Source: Phil1 sp964600045
GTDB lineage: Bacteria > Bacillota > Clostridia > Christensenellales > CAG-138
Direction of reading: 5' to 3'
DNA: 17,007 nt
Assembly (NCBI GenBank): GCA_964600045.1
Contig: CAZRHS010000033.1
Span: forward strand, 1 to 17,007
A model generated the notes under the pieces. The model was given only the letters and a program-made list of their open reading frames with translations. It ran no database searches and was not told the origin of the DNA. Numbering within the stretch: position 1 is the stretch's first letter; each line of letters starts with the position of its first letter. The position numbers and the translations under genes were made by a program. Positions 1 to 6,498 of the stretch are shown one piece after another.

Positions 1-3
1 CAC

Positions 4-29
4 AAAAAAAGACCACCGTTCGGTGGTCT
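4..29 (-). terminator. Intrinsic terminator of the tRNA-Leu gene
   Basis: On the minus strand a perfect 9-bp stem (10-18 with 21-29, AGACCACCG/CGGTGGTCT) is followed by seven T residues (complement of 4-10). It lies just past the tRNA 3' end, so the tRNA is probably a single-gene transcript. Confidence 0.9.
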
Positions 30-35
30 CTTCTT

Positions 36-118
36 TGGTGCGGTCAATGAGACTTGAACTCATACGGTTGCCCATACGCCCCTCAAACGTACGCGTCTGC
101 CGATTCCGCCATGACCGC
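36..118 (-). tRNA. tRNA-Leu, anticodon GAG
   Basis: The minus strand folds as a class II tRNA. The 7-bp acceptor stem is 112-118 with 40-46, followed by discriminator A (39) and an encoded CCA (36-38). The anticodon stem TACGT/GCGTA encloses the loop TTGAGGG, with anticodon GAG at 82-84. The T loop is TTCAAGT, and the D-arm has the usual Leu pattern (GGAATCGGCAGACGC). Anticodon GAG reads CUC and CUU. Length is 83 nt including CCA. It has its own promoter and terminator. Confidence 0.97.
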
Positions 119-155
119 ATTTATGCGCGCGGCTCAATCGTGAACCGCAGGAGTT

Positions 156-184
156 ATTGTAACAGCTATTTGTCCGCTTGTCAA
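156..184 (-). promoter_or_regulatory. Sigma-70/SigA-type promoter for tRNA-Leu
   Basis: On the minus strand the -35 TTGACA (179-184) is separated by 17 nt from the -10 TACAAT (156-161), with TG one base upstream of the -10. Predicted start is near 149, about 30 nt before the tRNA 5' end. This is the best promoter match near the left end. Confidence 0.85.
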
Positions 185-240
185 TCCCCGCTTTTCATAT
201 ATGTCTCAAAAAATTTATACTTTTTGTGTTTGGCATAGTT

Positions 241-246
241 TATAAT
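241..246 (+). promoter_or_regulatory. Candidate -10 element for the MBL-fold gene
   Basis: A perfect TATAAT ends 6 nt before the ATG at 253, and no convincing -35 lies at the normal distance (218-223 is TACTTT). If this -10 is used, transcription would begin at or next to the start codon, giving a leaderless mRNA. This fits the lack of a Shine-Dalgarno sequence. Confidence 0.45.
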
Positions 247-252
247 GGCATT

Positions 253-1101
253 ATGAAAGGCTTTTTTAGAATAATTATATGCGCTCTTCTCTCTCTCATT
301 CTCTGCTGCGGGTGCGTTTCCGTGCCCGAGGCGGACGCGTGGGTGCTGTTCGTAAACGCTCAAAAGGGCGATGCCGCGCTTATATGCGTTAATCAAAAAT
401 ATTATCTTGTGGATACCGGGCGCGAGGAAAACGCGGACGATCTTGTGCGCACGCTTAAGGACTACGGCGTAACGGAGCTTGAGGGGCTTTTCCTTACCCA
501 CAGCCATTCAGATCACACGGGCGGGCTTAAGGCCGTGGCAAACGCCTTCACAATAAAGGCCGCCTACCGCGCGGAATTTGCGGAAACGAACAAAAAGGGC
601 ATAGTTAAGCTGGATAAAAAACTGAACAAGGTTGGGCTTGAGGCAACGGTGCTTTCCGCTGGAACCTCGCTTCAGCTGGGCGGCGGCGCGTACATATCCG
701 TTCTTGCTCCGCTTGAGCTTAATGAGGACGACGACAACGACAATTCCCTTGTGTTCATGCTTAATGTAAACGGCCACCGCGTTTTATTCACCGGGGATAT
801 GCAGTTTGCGGAGGAGGAAACCCTTCTTGAAAGCGGGGCGGACATAAAGGCGGACGTGATAAAGGTTGGCAACCACGGAAACCCGGACGCCACGCTTGAC
901 GAGTTCGTCGCGGCGGTGGATGCGGACATAGCCGTTATAAGCACAAACACTTCCGACGATACCGATTCCGCAAACGAGCGGGTCATTTCCGCGTTGGGCG
1001 ACGCGGAGATTTTCATAACTCAAAACGATTTATCAGGAGTGCTTATAATTTTTGAGGATACCATAAGCACCGCTTATGCATCTACAGTTAATGGTTATTG
1101 A
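253..1101 (+). CDS. ComEC-like MBL-fold hydrolase, predicted lipoprotein
   Basis: This 282-residue protein has an N-terminal hydrophobic signal ending in a Cys-rich lipobox (lipid Cys about residue 21), so it should sit on the outer face of the membrane. The metal-binding HxHxDH motif of the metallo-beta-lactamase fold is at residues 83-88 (HSHSDH). It is followed by a GD motif at 181-182 and a His in a VGNHG segment near 208. That order matches the secreted MBL domain related to ComEC C-termini. The family contains hydrolases of nucleic acids and phosphoesters, and the substrate here is unknown. The start at 253 is chosen because it begins exactly at the signal peptide; upstream in-frame codons would precede the -10 box. 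It has no Shine-Dalgarno. It diverges from the tRNA and appears monocistronic, since a strong new promoter follows at 1125. Confidence 0.85.
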   Translation: MKGFFRIIICALLSLILCCGCVSVPEADAWVLFVNAQKGDAALICVNQKYYLVDTGREENADDLVRTLKDYGVTELEGLFLTHSHSDHTGGLKAVANAFTIKAAYRAEFAETNKKGIVKLDKKLNKVGLEATVLSAGTSLQLGGGAYISVLAPLELNEDDDNDNSLVFMLNVNGHRVLFTGDMQFAEEETLLESGADIKADVIKVGNHGNPDATLDEFVAAVDADIAVISTNTSDDTDSANERVISALGDAEIFITQNDLSGVLIIFEDTISTAYASTVNGY

Positions 1102-1124
1102 AGCGGTTTTTTTGAAAAACAGGG

Positions 1125-1153
1125 TTGACAATCTAAAGCCCGGTTAGTATATT
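1125..1153 (+). promoter_or_regulatory. Strong promoter of the liv leader/operon
   Basis: Consensus -35 TTGACA (1125-1130), 17-nt spacer, -10 TATATT (1148-1153). Predicted start is about 1160. I see no comparable promoter between the terminator at 1438 and the livJ start at 1477, so livJ transcription most likely begins here. Confidence 0.85.
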
Positions 1154-1200
1154 ATATACAAAATTCGCGGCGGCAAGATGCTGCCGGAAAGGAGCGCGGC

Positions 1201-1371
1201 ATGGCAAACTTTATGGCTAACGTATTCGCTGTAATGGCTTTGGTTTCTGCGCTCGTATTTAGTTCGAACGTTATATCCGGCGTTCTCCTTATTATGGTAG
1301 GGCTGATTATTGTCAGCCTTATTAGCCTTGTAGTCATTCTGATTACGAGCGGGAGAACATGCCGAGCATAG
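1201..1371 (+). CDS. 56-aa Leu/Ile/Val-rich leader peptide of the liv operon
   Basis: A short ORF runs ATG 1201 to TAG 1369-1371, preceded by AAAGGAG (1188-1194) with a 6-nt spacer. It follows a consensus promoter, so it is very likely translated. By my count 25 of 56 residues are Val (10), Leu (8) or Ile (7). Residues 31-48 contain 14 branched-chain residues in 18, including five in a row at 44-48. Six of seven Ile codons are ATT, whereas livH uses ATA for about 24 of 35. The last codons overlap the antiterminator arm (1351-1363), and the stop lies 26 nt before the terminator. I infer a leader peptide whose translation is the regulatory event. An alternative or additional role as a small one- or two-span membrane protein cannot be excluded, because such residues also make membrane segments. 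Confidence 0.75.
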   Translation: MANFMANVFAVMALVSALVFSSNVISGVLLIMVGLIIVSLISLVVILITSGRTCRA

Positions 1372-1438
1372 CGCAATTAAAACACGCTAAGAAATAGGCG
1401 GTTCTCCCAAAGAAAAAGGAGAGCCGCTTTTATTTTTT
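1278..1438 (+). promoter_or_regulatory. Four-segment transcription attenuator of the liv operon
   Basis: Segments read directly: 1 = 1278-1289 (CGGCGTTCTCCT), 2 = 1351-1364 (GGGAGAACATGCCG), 3 = 1397-1408 (GGCGGTTCTCCC), 4 = 1418-1427 (GGAGAGCCGC). 1:2 pairs 8 bp (one G-U) plus 4 bp across a 2-nt bulge. 2:3 pairs 8 bp (1351-1358 with 1401-1408) plus 3 bp (1361-1363 with 1397-1399). 3:4 is the terminator. Segments 1 and 3 are near copies, so both compete for segment 2. A ribosome stalled at the Leu/Ile/Val codons between 1 and 2 would free segment 2 to pair with 3 (read-through). A ribosome at the stop codon would cover segment 2 and allow 3:4 (termination). The pairings are visible; the mechanism is inferred from classical amino-acid operon attenuators. 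Confidence 0.75.
1396..1438 (+). terminator. Intrinsic terminator upstream of livJ (attenuator 3:4 hairpin)
   Basis: Stem 1398-1407 with 1418-1427 (10 bp, one G-U), loop 1408-1417, then a T-rich tract 1428-1438. It lies between the leader ORF and livJ, in the same transcription unit. Confidence 0.9.
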
Positions 1439-1476
1439 AAGAATTTGCAAAAAATGCACAAACGGAGGAAACTGAA

Positions 1477-2676
1477 ATGAAACGAGTTTTTGCTATGGTA
1501 ATGGCCGTTGTAATGGCCGCGGTAATGTTCGCCGGCTGTTCAACCGGAAGCACCACCGGCACCACCACCACCGACAGCAGCAGCGAGACCATCAAGGTTG
1601 GTATACTGGGACCCCATACCGGTGAATACGCATCCTATGGCCTTGGCGTTCGCAACGGCGCTGAGCTGTACTTCAACAAGGTTAACGCCGCCGGCGGTAT
1701 AAACGGCAAGCAGATAGAGCTTGTTATATACGACAATAAGGGCGACGACACCGAGGCCGTTACCGCCTTCACCAGAATGGTTGACGATGGCATCACCGCT
1801 CTTCTGGGCGACGTTCTGACCGGCAACACTTTGGTTGTAGCCAGCGAGGCCAACGCGATCAACATGCCCATGATAACCCCCAGCGCCACCGCTGCCGCCG
1901 TTACCCTGAACGATGACGGCACCGTTCGTTCCAACGTATTCCGTACCTGCTTCATCGATCCGTTCCAGGGTCAGAAGATGGCCGGCTTTGCCTACGAGGT
2001 ACTTGGCGCCAAGACCGCCGCTATATTCGCCCAGACCGGCAATGACTACGCACAGGGCCTTGCCGAGGCGTTCAAAGAGACCTGCGCCGCCAACGGCGTT
2101 GAGATAGTTGCCGAAGAAGGCTATGCCAAGGGCGACGTTGACTACAAGAGCCAGCTGACCAACATAGCCGCCGCCAATCCGGACGTTGTGTTCTGCCCCA
2201 ACTACTATGAGGATGACGGCATGATAGTAACCCAGGCCCGTCAGGTTGGCGTAAACTGCACCTTCCTCGGCGGCGACGGCTGGAGCAGCGTTACCAACTA
2301 CGCTACCGCCGAAGCTCTTGAGGGCTGCTACTACTGCTCCGGCTACGCTCCCGGATCAACCGACACCGTAAAGCAGTTTGAGGAAGACTTCAAGGCCGCT
2401 TATGGTGAAGAAACCCTGAACATGTTCGCCGCTACCGCTTACGATGCCGCCATGGTGCTGTGCGCCGCGCTTGAGAAGGCCGAAACCACCGGTTACGCCG
2501 CCGGCAGCGATGAATACAAGCAGGCCGTTATAGACGCCATCAAGACCGAAGGCGCCAGCGTAAAGGGCGTTACCAGTGAAACCGGCTACACCTTCGACGA
2601 GAACAACAACCCCATAAAGGATACCGTCATAATGAAGGTTACCAACGGCGAAGAAGTTTACGACCAGATGTATTAA
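1477..2676 (+). CDS. livJ: Branched-chain amino acid ABC transporter, substrate-binding lipoprotein
   Basis: This 399-residue protein begins with a lipoprotein signal (FAGC lipobox, lipid Cys about residue 21). A Ser/Thr-rich linker follows, then a Peripla_BP_6/LIVBP-type domain starting near residue 38 with the segment IKVGILGPHTGEYASYG. This family binds Leu, Ile, Val or related amino acids outside the cell and delivers them to LivHM. GGAGG (1464-1468) lies 8 nt before the ATG. Codon use is richer in ACC, GCC and CTG than in neighbouring genes, consistent with high expression of a binding protein. It is the first structural gene after the attenuator. It is separated from livH by two large hairpins that may let it be expressed above the membrane components. 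Substrate specificity within the family cannot be proved from sequence alone, but the leader peptide content supports branched-chain amino acids. Confidence 0.93.
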   Translation: MKRVFAMVMAVVMAAVMFAGCSTGSTTGTTTTDSSSETIKVGILGPHTGEYASYGLGVRNGAELYFNKVNAAGGINGKQIELVIYDNKGDDTEAVTAFTRMVDDGITALLGDVLTGNTLVVASEANAINMPMITPSATAAAVTLNDDGTVRSNVFRTCFIDPFQGQKMAGFAYEVLGAKTAAIFAQTGNDYAQGLAEAFKETCAANGVEIVAEEGYAKGDVDYKSQLTNIAAANPDVVFCPNYYEDDGMIVTQARQVGVNCTFLGGDGWSSVTNYATAEALEGCYYCSGYAPGSTDTVKQFEEDFKAAYGEETLNMFAATAYDAAMVLCAALEKAETTGYAAGSDEYKQAVIDAIKTEGASVKGVTSETGYTFDENNNPIKDTVIMKVTNGEEVYDQMY

Positions 2677-2729
2677 TCCTAAGAGCGAAACGAATACGCT
2701 CATATAAAATCTGAGTTCTCCATGTGGTT

Positions 2730-2767
2730 CCCGGGGCTTGGGTTTTGCCTTTACCCAATTCCCCGGG
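2730..2767 (+). other. Intercistronic hairpin 1 between livJ and livH
   Basis: CCCGGGG (2730-2736) pairs with CCCCGGG (2761-2767), and TTGGGT (2738-2743) with ACCCAA (2753-2758). This gives 13 bp with a small internal loop and a 9-nt apical loop. There is no T tract after it, so it is not a canonical intrinsic terminator. Likely roles are protection of the livJ mRNA 3' end or partial termination. Confidence 0.7.
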
Positions 2768-2768
2768 C

Positions 2769-2824
2769 GGCGGAAGGCAGGATAGGGAAGACGGCGCTTG
2801 AGTGGGCCGTACCTGCCTCCCGCC
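2769..2824 (+). other. Intercistronic hairpin 2 between livJ and livH
   Basis: GGCGGAAGGCAGG (2769-2781) pairs with CCTGCCTCCCGCC (2812-2824), 12 of 13 positions, and an inner ACGGC/GCCGT stem (2791-2795 with 2806-2810) extends it. It starts 1 nt after hairpin 1, so the two could stack. It has no T tract. Confidence 0.65.
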
Positions 2825-2871
2825 ACTCCTTTATGCTAAGGCAACTACTTTGAAAGGTTTGCTATTTTATA

Positions 2872-3759
2872 ATGTCAGTAGTGATTACGATAATAAAACA
2901 GCTTATAAACGGCCTGCAGTCCGGCTCCATTTATGCTCTTGTGGCGCTTGGATACAGCATGGTTTACGGCATAATAACGCTGCTTAACTTTGCGCATGGC
3001 GATATTATAATGGTGGGCGCGTACATTGTTTGGATAATGATGGTGCGCTTTGCCCTTAATCCCATAATCGCGCTTATCGCCGCTGTGGTAGGCTGCACGG
3101 TACTGGGCGTACTTATTGAAAAGGCCGCGTACAAGCCCCTGCGCCAGTCCCCCCGCATATCGCTCCTCATAACGGCAATAGGCGTTTCTTATTTTCTGGA
3201 AAATGCCGCGCAGCTCATATTCGGAGCCAACGCGCAGGTAATCCCCTCATTCATCGGAGACGAATCCATACAGGTTGGCCAGTTCTCAATACCTACCGTG
3301 GCCGTCATAACCGTTGTTGTGGCCGGCGTATCCATGATCGCGCTCAACCTGCTGGTTAAAAAGACCCGCATGGGCAAGGCGATGCGCGCCGTCAGCGAAG
3401 ACTCCGCCGCCGCTCAGCTTATGGGTATAAACATAAACCACACCATTTCCTTTACTTTTGCCGTGGGCAGCGCGCTTGCCGGCATAGGCAGCGTGCTTTA
3501 CTGCTGCGCTTACCCCAAGGCCACCCCTACCATGGGCTCCATGCTTGGTCTTAAGGCGTTCGTCGCGGCCGTTCTCGGCGGCATAGGCTCCATACCGGGC
3601 GCCATGGCCGGCGGCTTCGCAATAGGCATAGCGGAAGCGCTTGTTTCCTCCGTTGGCCTCAGCGAATGGAAAGACGGCGTTGTGTTCGCAATACTTATAG
3701 TGGTGCTGCTGTTCAAGCCCACCGGATTTATGGGCAGGCCCATGACCGAAAAGGTTTAA
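2872..3759 (+). CDS. livH: Branched-chain amino acid ABC transporter permease LivH
   Basis: A 295-residue polytopic membrane protein with the LivH signature region near the N-terminus (LQSGSIYALVALGYSMVYGI, then LNFAHGDIIMVGAY). A conserved C-terminal Gly-rich loop (AAVLGGIGSIPGAMAGG) follows, which in this family contacts the ATPase subunit. Length is normal. It forms the translocation pore with LivM. The ATG at 2872 has only a distant AAAGG (2853-2857, about 14 nt away), weaker than for the other liv genes. This fits lower translation than livJ. It is 195 nt downstream of livJ, across two hairpins, and 12 nt upstream of livM. Confidence 0.95.
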   Translation: MSVVITIIKQLINGLQSGSIYALVALGYSMVYGIITLLNFAHGDIIMVGAYIVWIMMVRFALNPIIALIAAVVGCTVLGVLIEKAAYKPLRQSPRISLLITAIGVSYFLENAAQLIFGANAQVIPSFIGDESIQVGQFSIPTVAVITVVVAGVSMIALNLLVKKTRMGKAMRAVSEDSAAAQLMGININHTISFTFAVGSALAGIGSVLYCCAYPKATPTMGSMLGLKAFVAAVLGGIGSIPGAMAGGFAIGIAEALVSSVGLSEWKDGVVFAILIVVLLFKPTGFMGRPMTEKV

Positions 3760-3771
3760 GGGAGGCTAACG

Positions 3772-4806
3772 ATGGCAAAGAAACGATTTGTTCTGCCCAC
3801 GTGGGCGGCTTACCTTATAAACGCGGTGCTTTTCGCGGCGTTTATACTGGTCGGCAACGGCATTCTTTCAAGCGGCGTTCTGCCCGGCTTTATAACCAAG
3901 GTTGCCATGCTTATAGGCATTCAGGTTATAGCGGCGGTTTCGCTTAACGTTTCAACCGGTTACCTTGGCCAGCTTCCTCTGGGCCACGCGGGCTTCATGG
4001 CCGTAGGCGCTTACGCGAGTGCCATTTTCATGACCCGTACCGGCATACCCTCCAACCTGGCCTTCCCCATAGGCATATTGATAGGCACCGTTGTCGCGGG
4101 GCTTTTCGGCGTGCTTATAGGCATACCGGCCCTTAGGCTTAAGGGCGACTACCTTGCCATAATAACCCTGGGCTTTGGCGAGATAATCCGCATAGTGCTG
4201 CTTAATATAGACTCCGTTCTGGGCTTTAAGCTCACCAACGGCGCGGCGGGCCTGCAGGGCATACCCAAGACCACCACTTTCATAAACACCTGGCTTATGG
4301 TCGGCATAACCTGCTTCCTTATCCACACGTTTATGAAATCCCGCCACGGCCGCGCGGTTCTCTCCATACGCGAAAACGAGATAGCCGCCGAATCCTGCGG
4401 CGTAAAAACTACCTATTATAAAACGCTTGCCTTCGCCATATCCGCGGCGTTCGCCGGTACCGCCGGCGCTCTTTACGCGGGTTACCTTGGAATACTTAAC
4501 CCCTCTAACTTCGGCTTTATGAAGTCCATAGAGATTCTGGTTATGGTTGTTCTGGGCGGCATGGGCTCCATGGCGGGCAGCATACTGGCGGCAATAGTTC
4601 TTACCGCCGCACCCGAGGCGCTGAGGGCATTCGATAACTACCGCATGATAGTTTACTCTCTGCTTCTTATAATAACCATGATATTCAAGCCGTCCGGACT
4701 GCTCGGGCGCTACGATTTCTCCATGAAGCGCGTTATAGAGAAGTGCGTGAACGGGGAGCTGTTTTCCGGCCTTAAGCGCCGCGGGAAAGGAGCGGAAAAA
4801 GCATGA
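3772..4806 (+). CDS. livM: Branched-chain amino acid ABC transporter permease LivM
   Basis: A 344-residue polytopic membrane protein. Family markers are YLGQLPLGHAGFMAVGAY near residue 65, the GDYLAIITLGFGEIIRI segment near 125, and LGGMGSMAGS in the C-terminal coupling loop. It pairs with LivH to form the channel. GGGAGG (3760-3765) lies 6 nt before the ATG. Its stop codon overlaps the livG start (ATGA at 4803-4806), which suggests translational coupling. The cytoplasmic C-terminus is basic (last 30 residues). Confidence 0.95.
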   Translation: MAKKRFVLPTWAAYLINAVLFAAFILVGNGILSSGVLPGFITKVAMLIGIQVIAAVSLNVSTGYLGQLPLGHAGFMAVGAYASAIFMTRTGIPSNLAFPIGILIGTVVAGLFGVLIGIPALRLKGDYLAIITLGFGEIIRIVLLNIDSVLGFKLTNGAAGLQGIPKTTTFINTWLMVGITCFLIHTFMKSRHGRAVLSIRENEIAAESCGVKTTYYKTLAFAISAAFAGTAGALYAGYLGILNPSNFGFMKSIEILVMVVLGGMGSMAGSILAAIVLTAAPEALRAFDNYRMIVYSLLLIITMIFKPSGLLGRYDFSMKRVIEKCVNGELFSGLKRRGKGAEKA

Positions 4807-5630
4807 ACAAGCTTGTAAAAGAACCGAGCTATAACCTGATACCCGAAAGGGATTTGGGCAAAACCCCGATACTTGAGTGCCGCCGCATAGGCATAGACTT
4901 TGGCGGACTTACCGCCGTTGACGAATTCACCATAGCCATAGGCCGCACGGAAATCTGCGGCATAATAGGCCCCAACGGCGCCGGCAAAACCACCATATTC
5001 AACCTGCTTACTAACGTTTATCGCCCCACCCGCGGATCAATACTGGTAAACGGCGTGGATACGCTTGGCATGACAACATCCGAGGTCAACCGCCGCGGCG
5101 TTGCGAGAACATTCCAGAACATAAGGCTTTTCAAGGACCTTACGGTTGAGGAAAACGTGCTTATAGGCCTGCATAATTCAATGAATTATTCCGTTGCCGC
5201 CAGCATGCTGCGCCTGCCCAGCTACCGCAAGCAGGAAAAGGACGCGCGCGACCGCGTGCGCGAGCTGCTGCACATATTCCACATGGAAAACCTTACCGAT
5301 CAGCAGGCGGGCAGCCTGCCCTACGGCGCGCAGAGGCGCCTTGAGATAGTGCGCTCACTTGCCACTAACCCGGGCATACTGCTGCTGGACGAGCCTGCCG
5401 CCGGCATGAACCCTTCGGAAACAATGGAACTTATGGAAACCATTCGAAAGATAAGGGACGAGTTCCATATTGCCGTAATGCTTATAGAGCACGACATGCA
5501 GCTGGTAATGGGCATTTGCGAGGGCATAGCGGTGCTTAACTACGGCCGCATAATAGCAAAGGGCACTCCGGAAGAGATAAGGAGCAACCCCGTTGTTATA
5601 GAGGCGTACCTTGGCAAGGAGGACAACTGA
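4803..5630 (+). CDS. livG: Branched-chain amino acid ABC transporter ATPase LivG
   Basis: A 275-residue ABC ATPase. Walker A is GPNGAGKTT (residues 56-64), the Q-loop region is TFQNIRLF (103-110), and Walker B is LLLDEP (193-198) with the switch His in LIEHD (230). The signature motif reads LPYGAQRR (172-179), a divergent form of LSGGQ in which YG is typical of LivG but the Pro and Ala are less usual. About 22 residues precede the ABC domain. It powers import together with LivF. A GGAG sequence inside the livM 3' end serves as RBS, and the genes overlap by ATGA. Confidence 0.95.
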   Translation: MNKLVKEPSYNLIPERDLGKTPILECRRIGIDFGGLTAVDEFTIAIGRTEICGIIGPNGAGKTTIFNLLTNVYRPTRGSILVNGVDTLGMTTSEVNRRGVARTFQNIRLFKDLTVEENVLIGLHNSMNYSVAASMLRLPSYRKQEKDARDRVRELLHIFHMENLTDQQAGSLPYGAQRRLEIVRSLATNPGILLLDEPAAGMNPSETMELMETIRKIRDEFHIAVMLIEHDMQLVMGICEGIAVLNYGRIIAKGTPEEIRSNPVVIEAYLGKEDN

Positions 5631-5631
5631 C

Positions 5632-6339
5632 ATGGGCGCGATGCTTAAAGTAAACGACATAAACGTTTTCTACGGAAAAATACACGCCGTAAAGGGCGTA
5701 AGCTTCGAGGTTAACGAGGGCGAAATAGTTTCCCTTATAGGCGCGAACGGCGCGGGCAAGAGCACAATTCTTAAAACCGTGTCCGGCATGATGCATCCAA
5801 AGTCCGGCTCAATAGAGTTTATGGGCAAGGAAATAGCGCACATGGAGCCGAATAAAATTGTTACCATGGGCCTTGTGCACGTTCCCGAGGGAAGGCGAGT
5901 ATTCGCCCACATGAGCGTTATGGAAAACATTGAGATGGGCGCGTATATACTGGGCCGCGTTCCCGAGGAGGCCGTTGAGGACGTGTTCACTCGTTTCCCC
6001 CGCCTTAAGGAGCGCCGCAAGCAGGACGCGGGAACGCTTTCCGGCGGCGAGCAGCAGATGCTGGCCATGGCGCGCGCGCTTATGAGCAAGCCCAAGCTTA
6101 TAATGATGGACGAGCCCAGCATGGGCCTTTCACCAATACTTGTGGAGCAGATATTCTCCATAGTATCCGAGCTTAGGCAGAGCGGCGTTACAATACTGCT
6201 GGTTGAGCAGAACGCGAACAAGGCCCTGAAGATTACGGACAGGGCATACGTGCTTGAAACGGGCAAGATAACCATTTCCGGTACGGGCGCGGAGCTGCTT
6301 GAAAAAGAAGAGGTTAAAAAAGCGTATTTGGGGGGCTGA
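5632..6339 (+). CDS. livF: Branched-chain amino acid ABC transporter ATPase LivF
   Basis: A 235-residue ABC ATPase, normal for LivF. Walker A is GANGAGKST (residues 37-45), the signature is LSGGEQQ (136-142), and Walker B is IMMDEP (157-162). The LivF-type segment VPEGRRVF is at 84-91. The start at 5632 is chosen because AAGGAGG (5616-5622) lies 9 nt upstream. An in-frame TTG at 5611 lies before that RBS, and the ATG at 5641 is too far from it. It starts 1 nt after the livG stop and ends inside the operon terminator. Confidence 0.95.
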   Translation: MGAMLKVNDINVFYGKIHAVKGVSFEVNEGEIVSLIGANGAGKSTILKTVSGMMHPKSGSIEFMGKEIAHMEPNKIVTMGLVHVPEGRRVFAHMSVMENIEMGAYILGRVPEEAVEDVFTRFPRLKERRKQDAGTLSGGEQQMLAMARALMSKPKLIMMDEPSMGLSPILVEQIFSIVSELRQSGVTILLVEQNANKALKITDRAYVLETGKITISGTGAELLEKEEVKKAYLGG

Positions 6340-6353
6340 TGCCCCTCTTTTTT
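6330..6353 (+). terminator. Intrinsic terminator of the liv operon
   Basis: GGGGGGC (6330-6336) pairs with GCCCCTC (6341-6347) with one G-U, around a 4-nt loop, and is followed by six T residues (6348-6353). The livF stop codon (6337-6339) forms most of the loop, so translation termination and transcription termination are superimposed. Confidence 0.85.
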
Positions 6354-6440
6354 GCTGTTTTAGGGCAAAAAAGGCTAAAATTCAAAAAAGATTCAATATT
6401 GCGCCGCGTGCTGTTTATGGCTATACGGCGCGATTTGTTG

Positions 6441-6446
6441 TATAAT
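6441..6446 (+). promoter_or_regulatory. Candidate -10 element for the LCP gene
   Basis: Perfect TATAAT at 6441-6446, about 53 nt before the ATG. No good -35 at 17 nt (6418-6423 is TGGCTA). An inverted repeat GCGCCG/CGGCGC (6401-6406 and 6426-6431) lies just upstream, partly where an activator or repressor could bind. Confidence 0.45.
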
Positions 6447-6471
6447 GCATCCGTCGGCGCGGACACGATTT

Positions 6472-6485
6472 TTTCCGCGCGGAAA
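6472..6485 (+). repeat. 14-bp perfect palindrome overlapping the LCP gene RBS
   Basis: TTTCCGCGCGGAAA is perfectly symmetrical and its right half contains the GGAAAGG ribosome binding site (6481-6487). The left part can instead pair as GCGCGGA (6457-6463) with TCCGCGC (6474-6480). It may be a protein-binding site or an RNA structure that affects translation, or chance. Confidence 0.4.
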
Positions 6486-6498
6486 GGCGATAAAATAT

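Noticed and set aside
1102..1124. Terminator directly after the MBL-fold gene
   Set aside because: Only a weak GTTTTT/AAAAAC pairing is present, too AU-rich to be a convincing intrinsic terminator.
1160..1476. T-box riboswitch upstream of the liv operon
   Set aside because: I find no AGGGTGG-type T-box sequence before the terminator, and the leader is occupied by a well-initiated ORF, so leader-peptide attenuation explains it better.
2802..2987. Small ORF of 61 codons overlapping the livH start
   Set aside because: It lies in the hairpin region and a different frame of livH, has no RBS and shows no recognisable domain.
5670..6275. 201-codon minus-strand ORF inside livF
   Set aside because: Mirror of a clear ABC ATPase gene; the antisense openness follows from codon bias.
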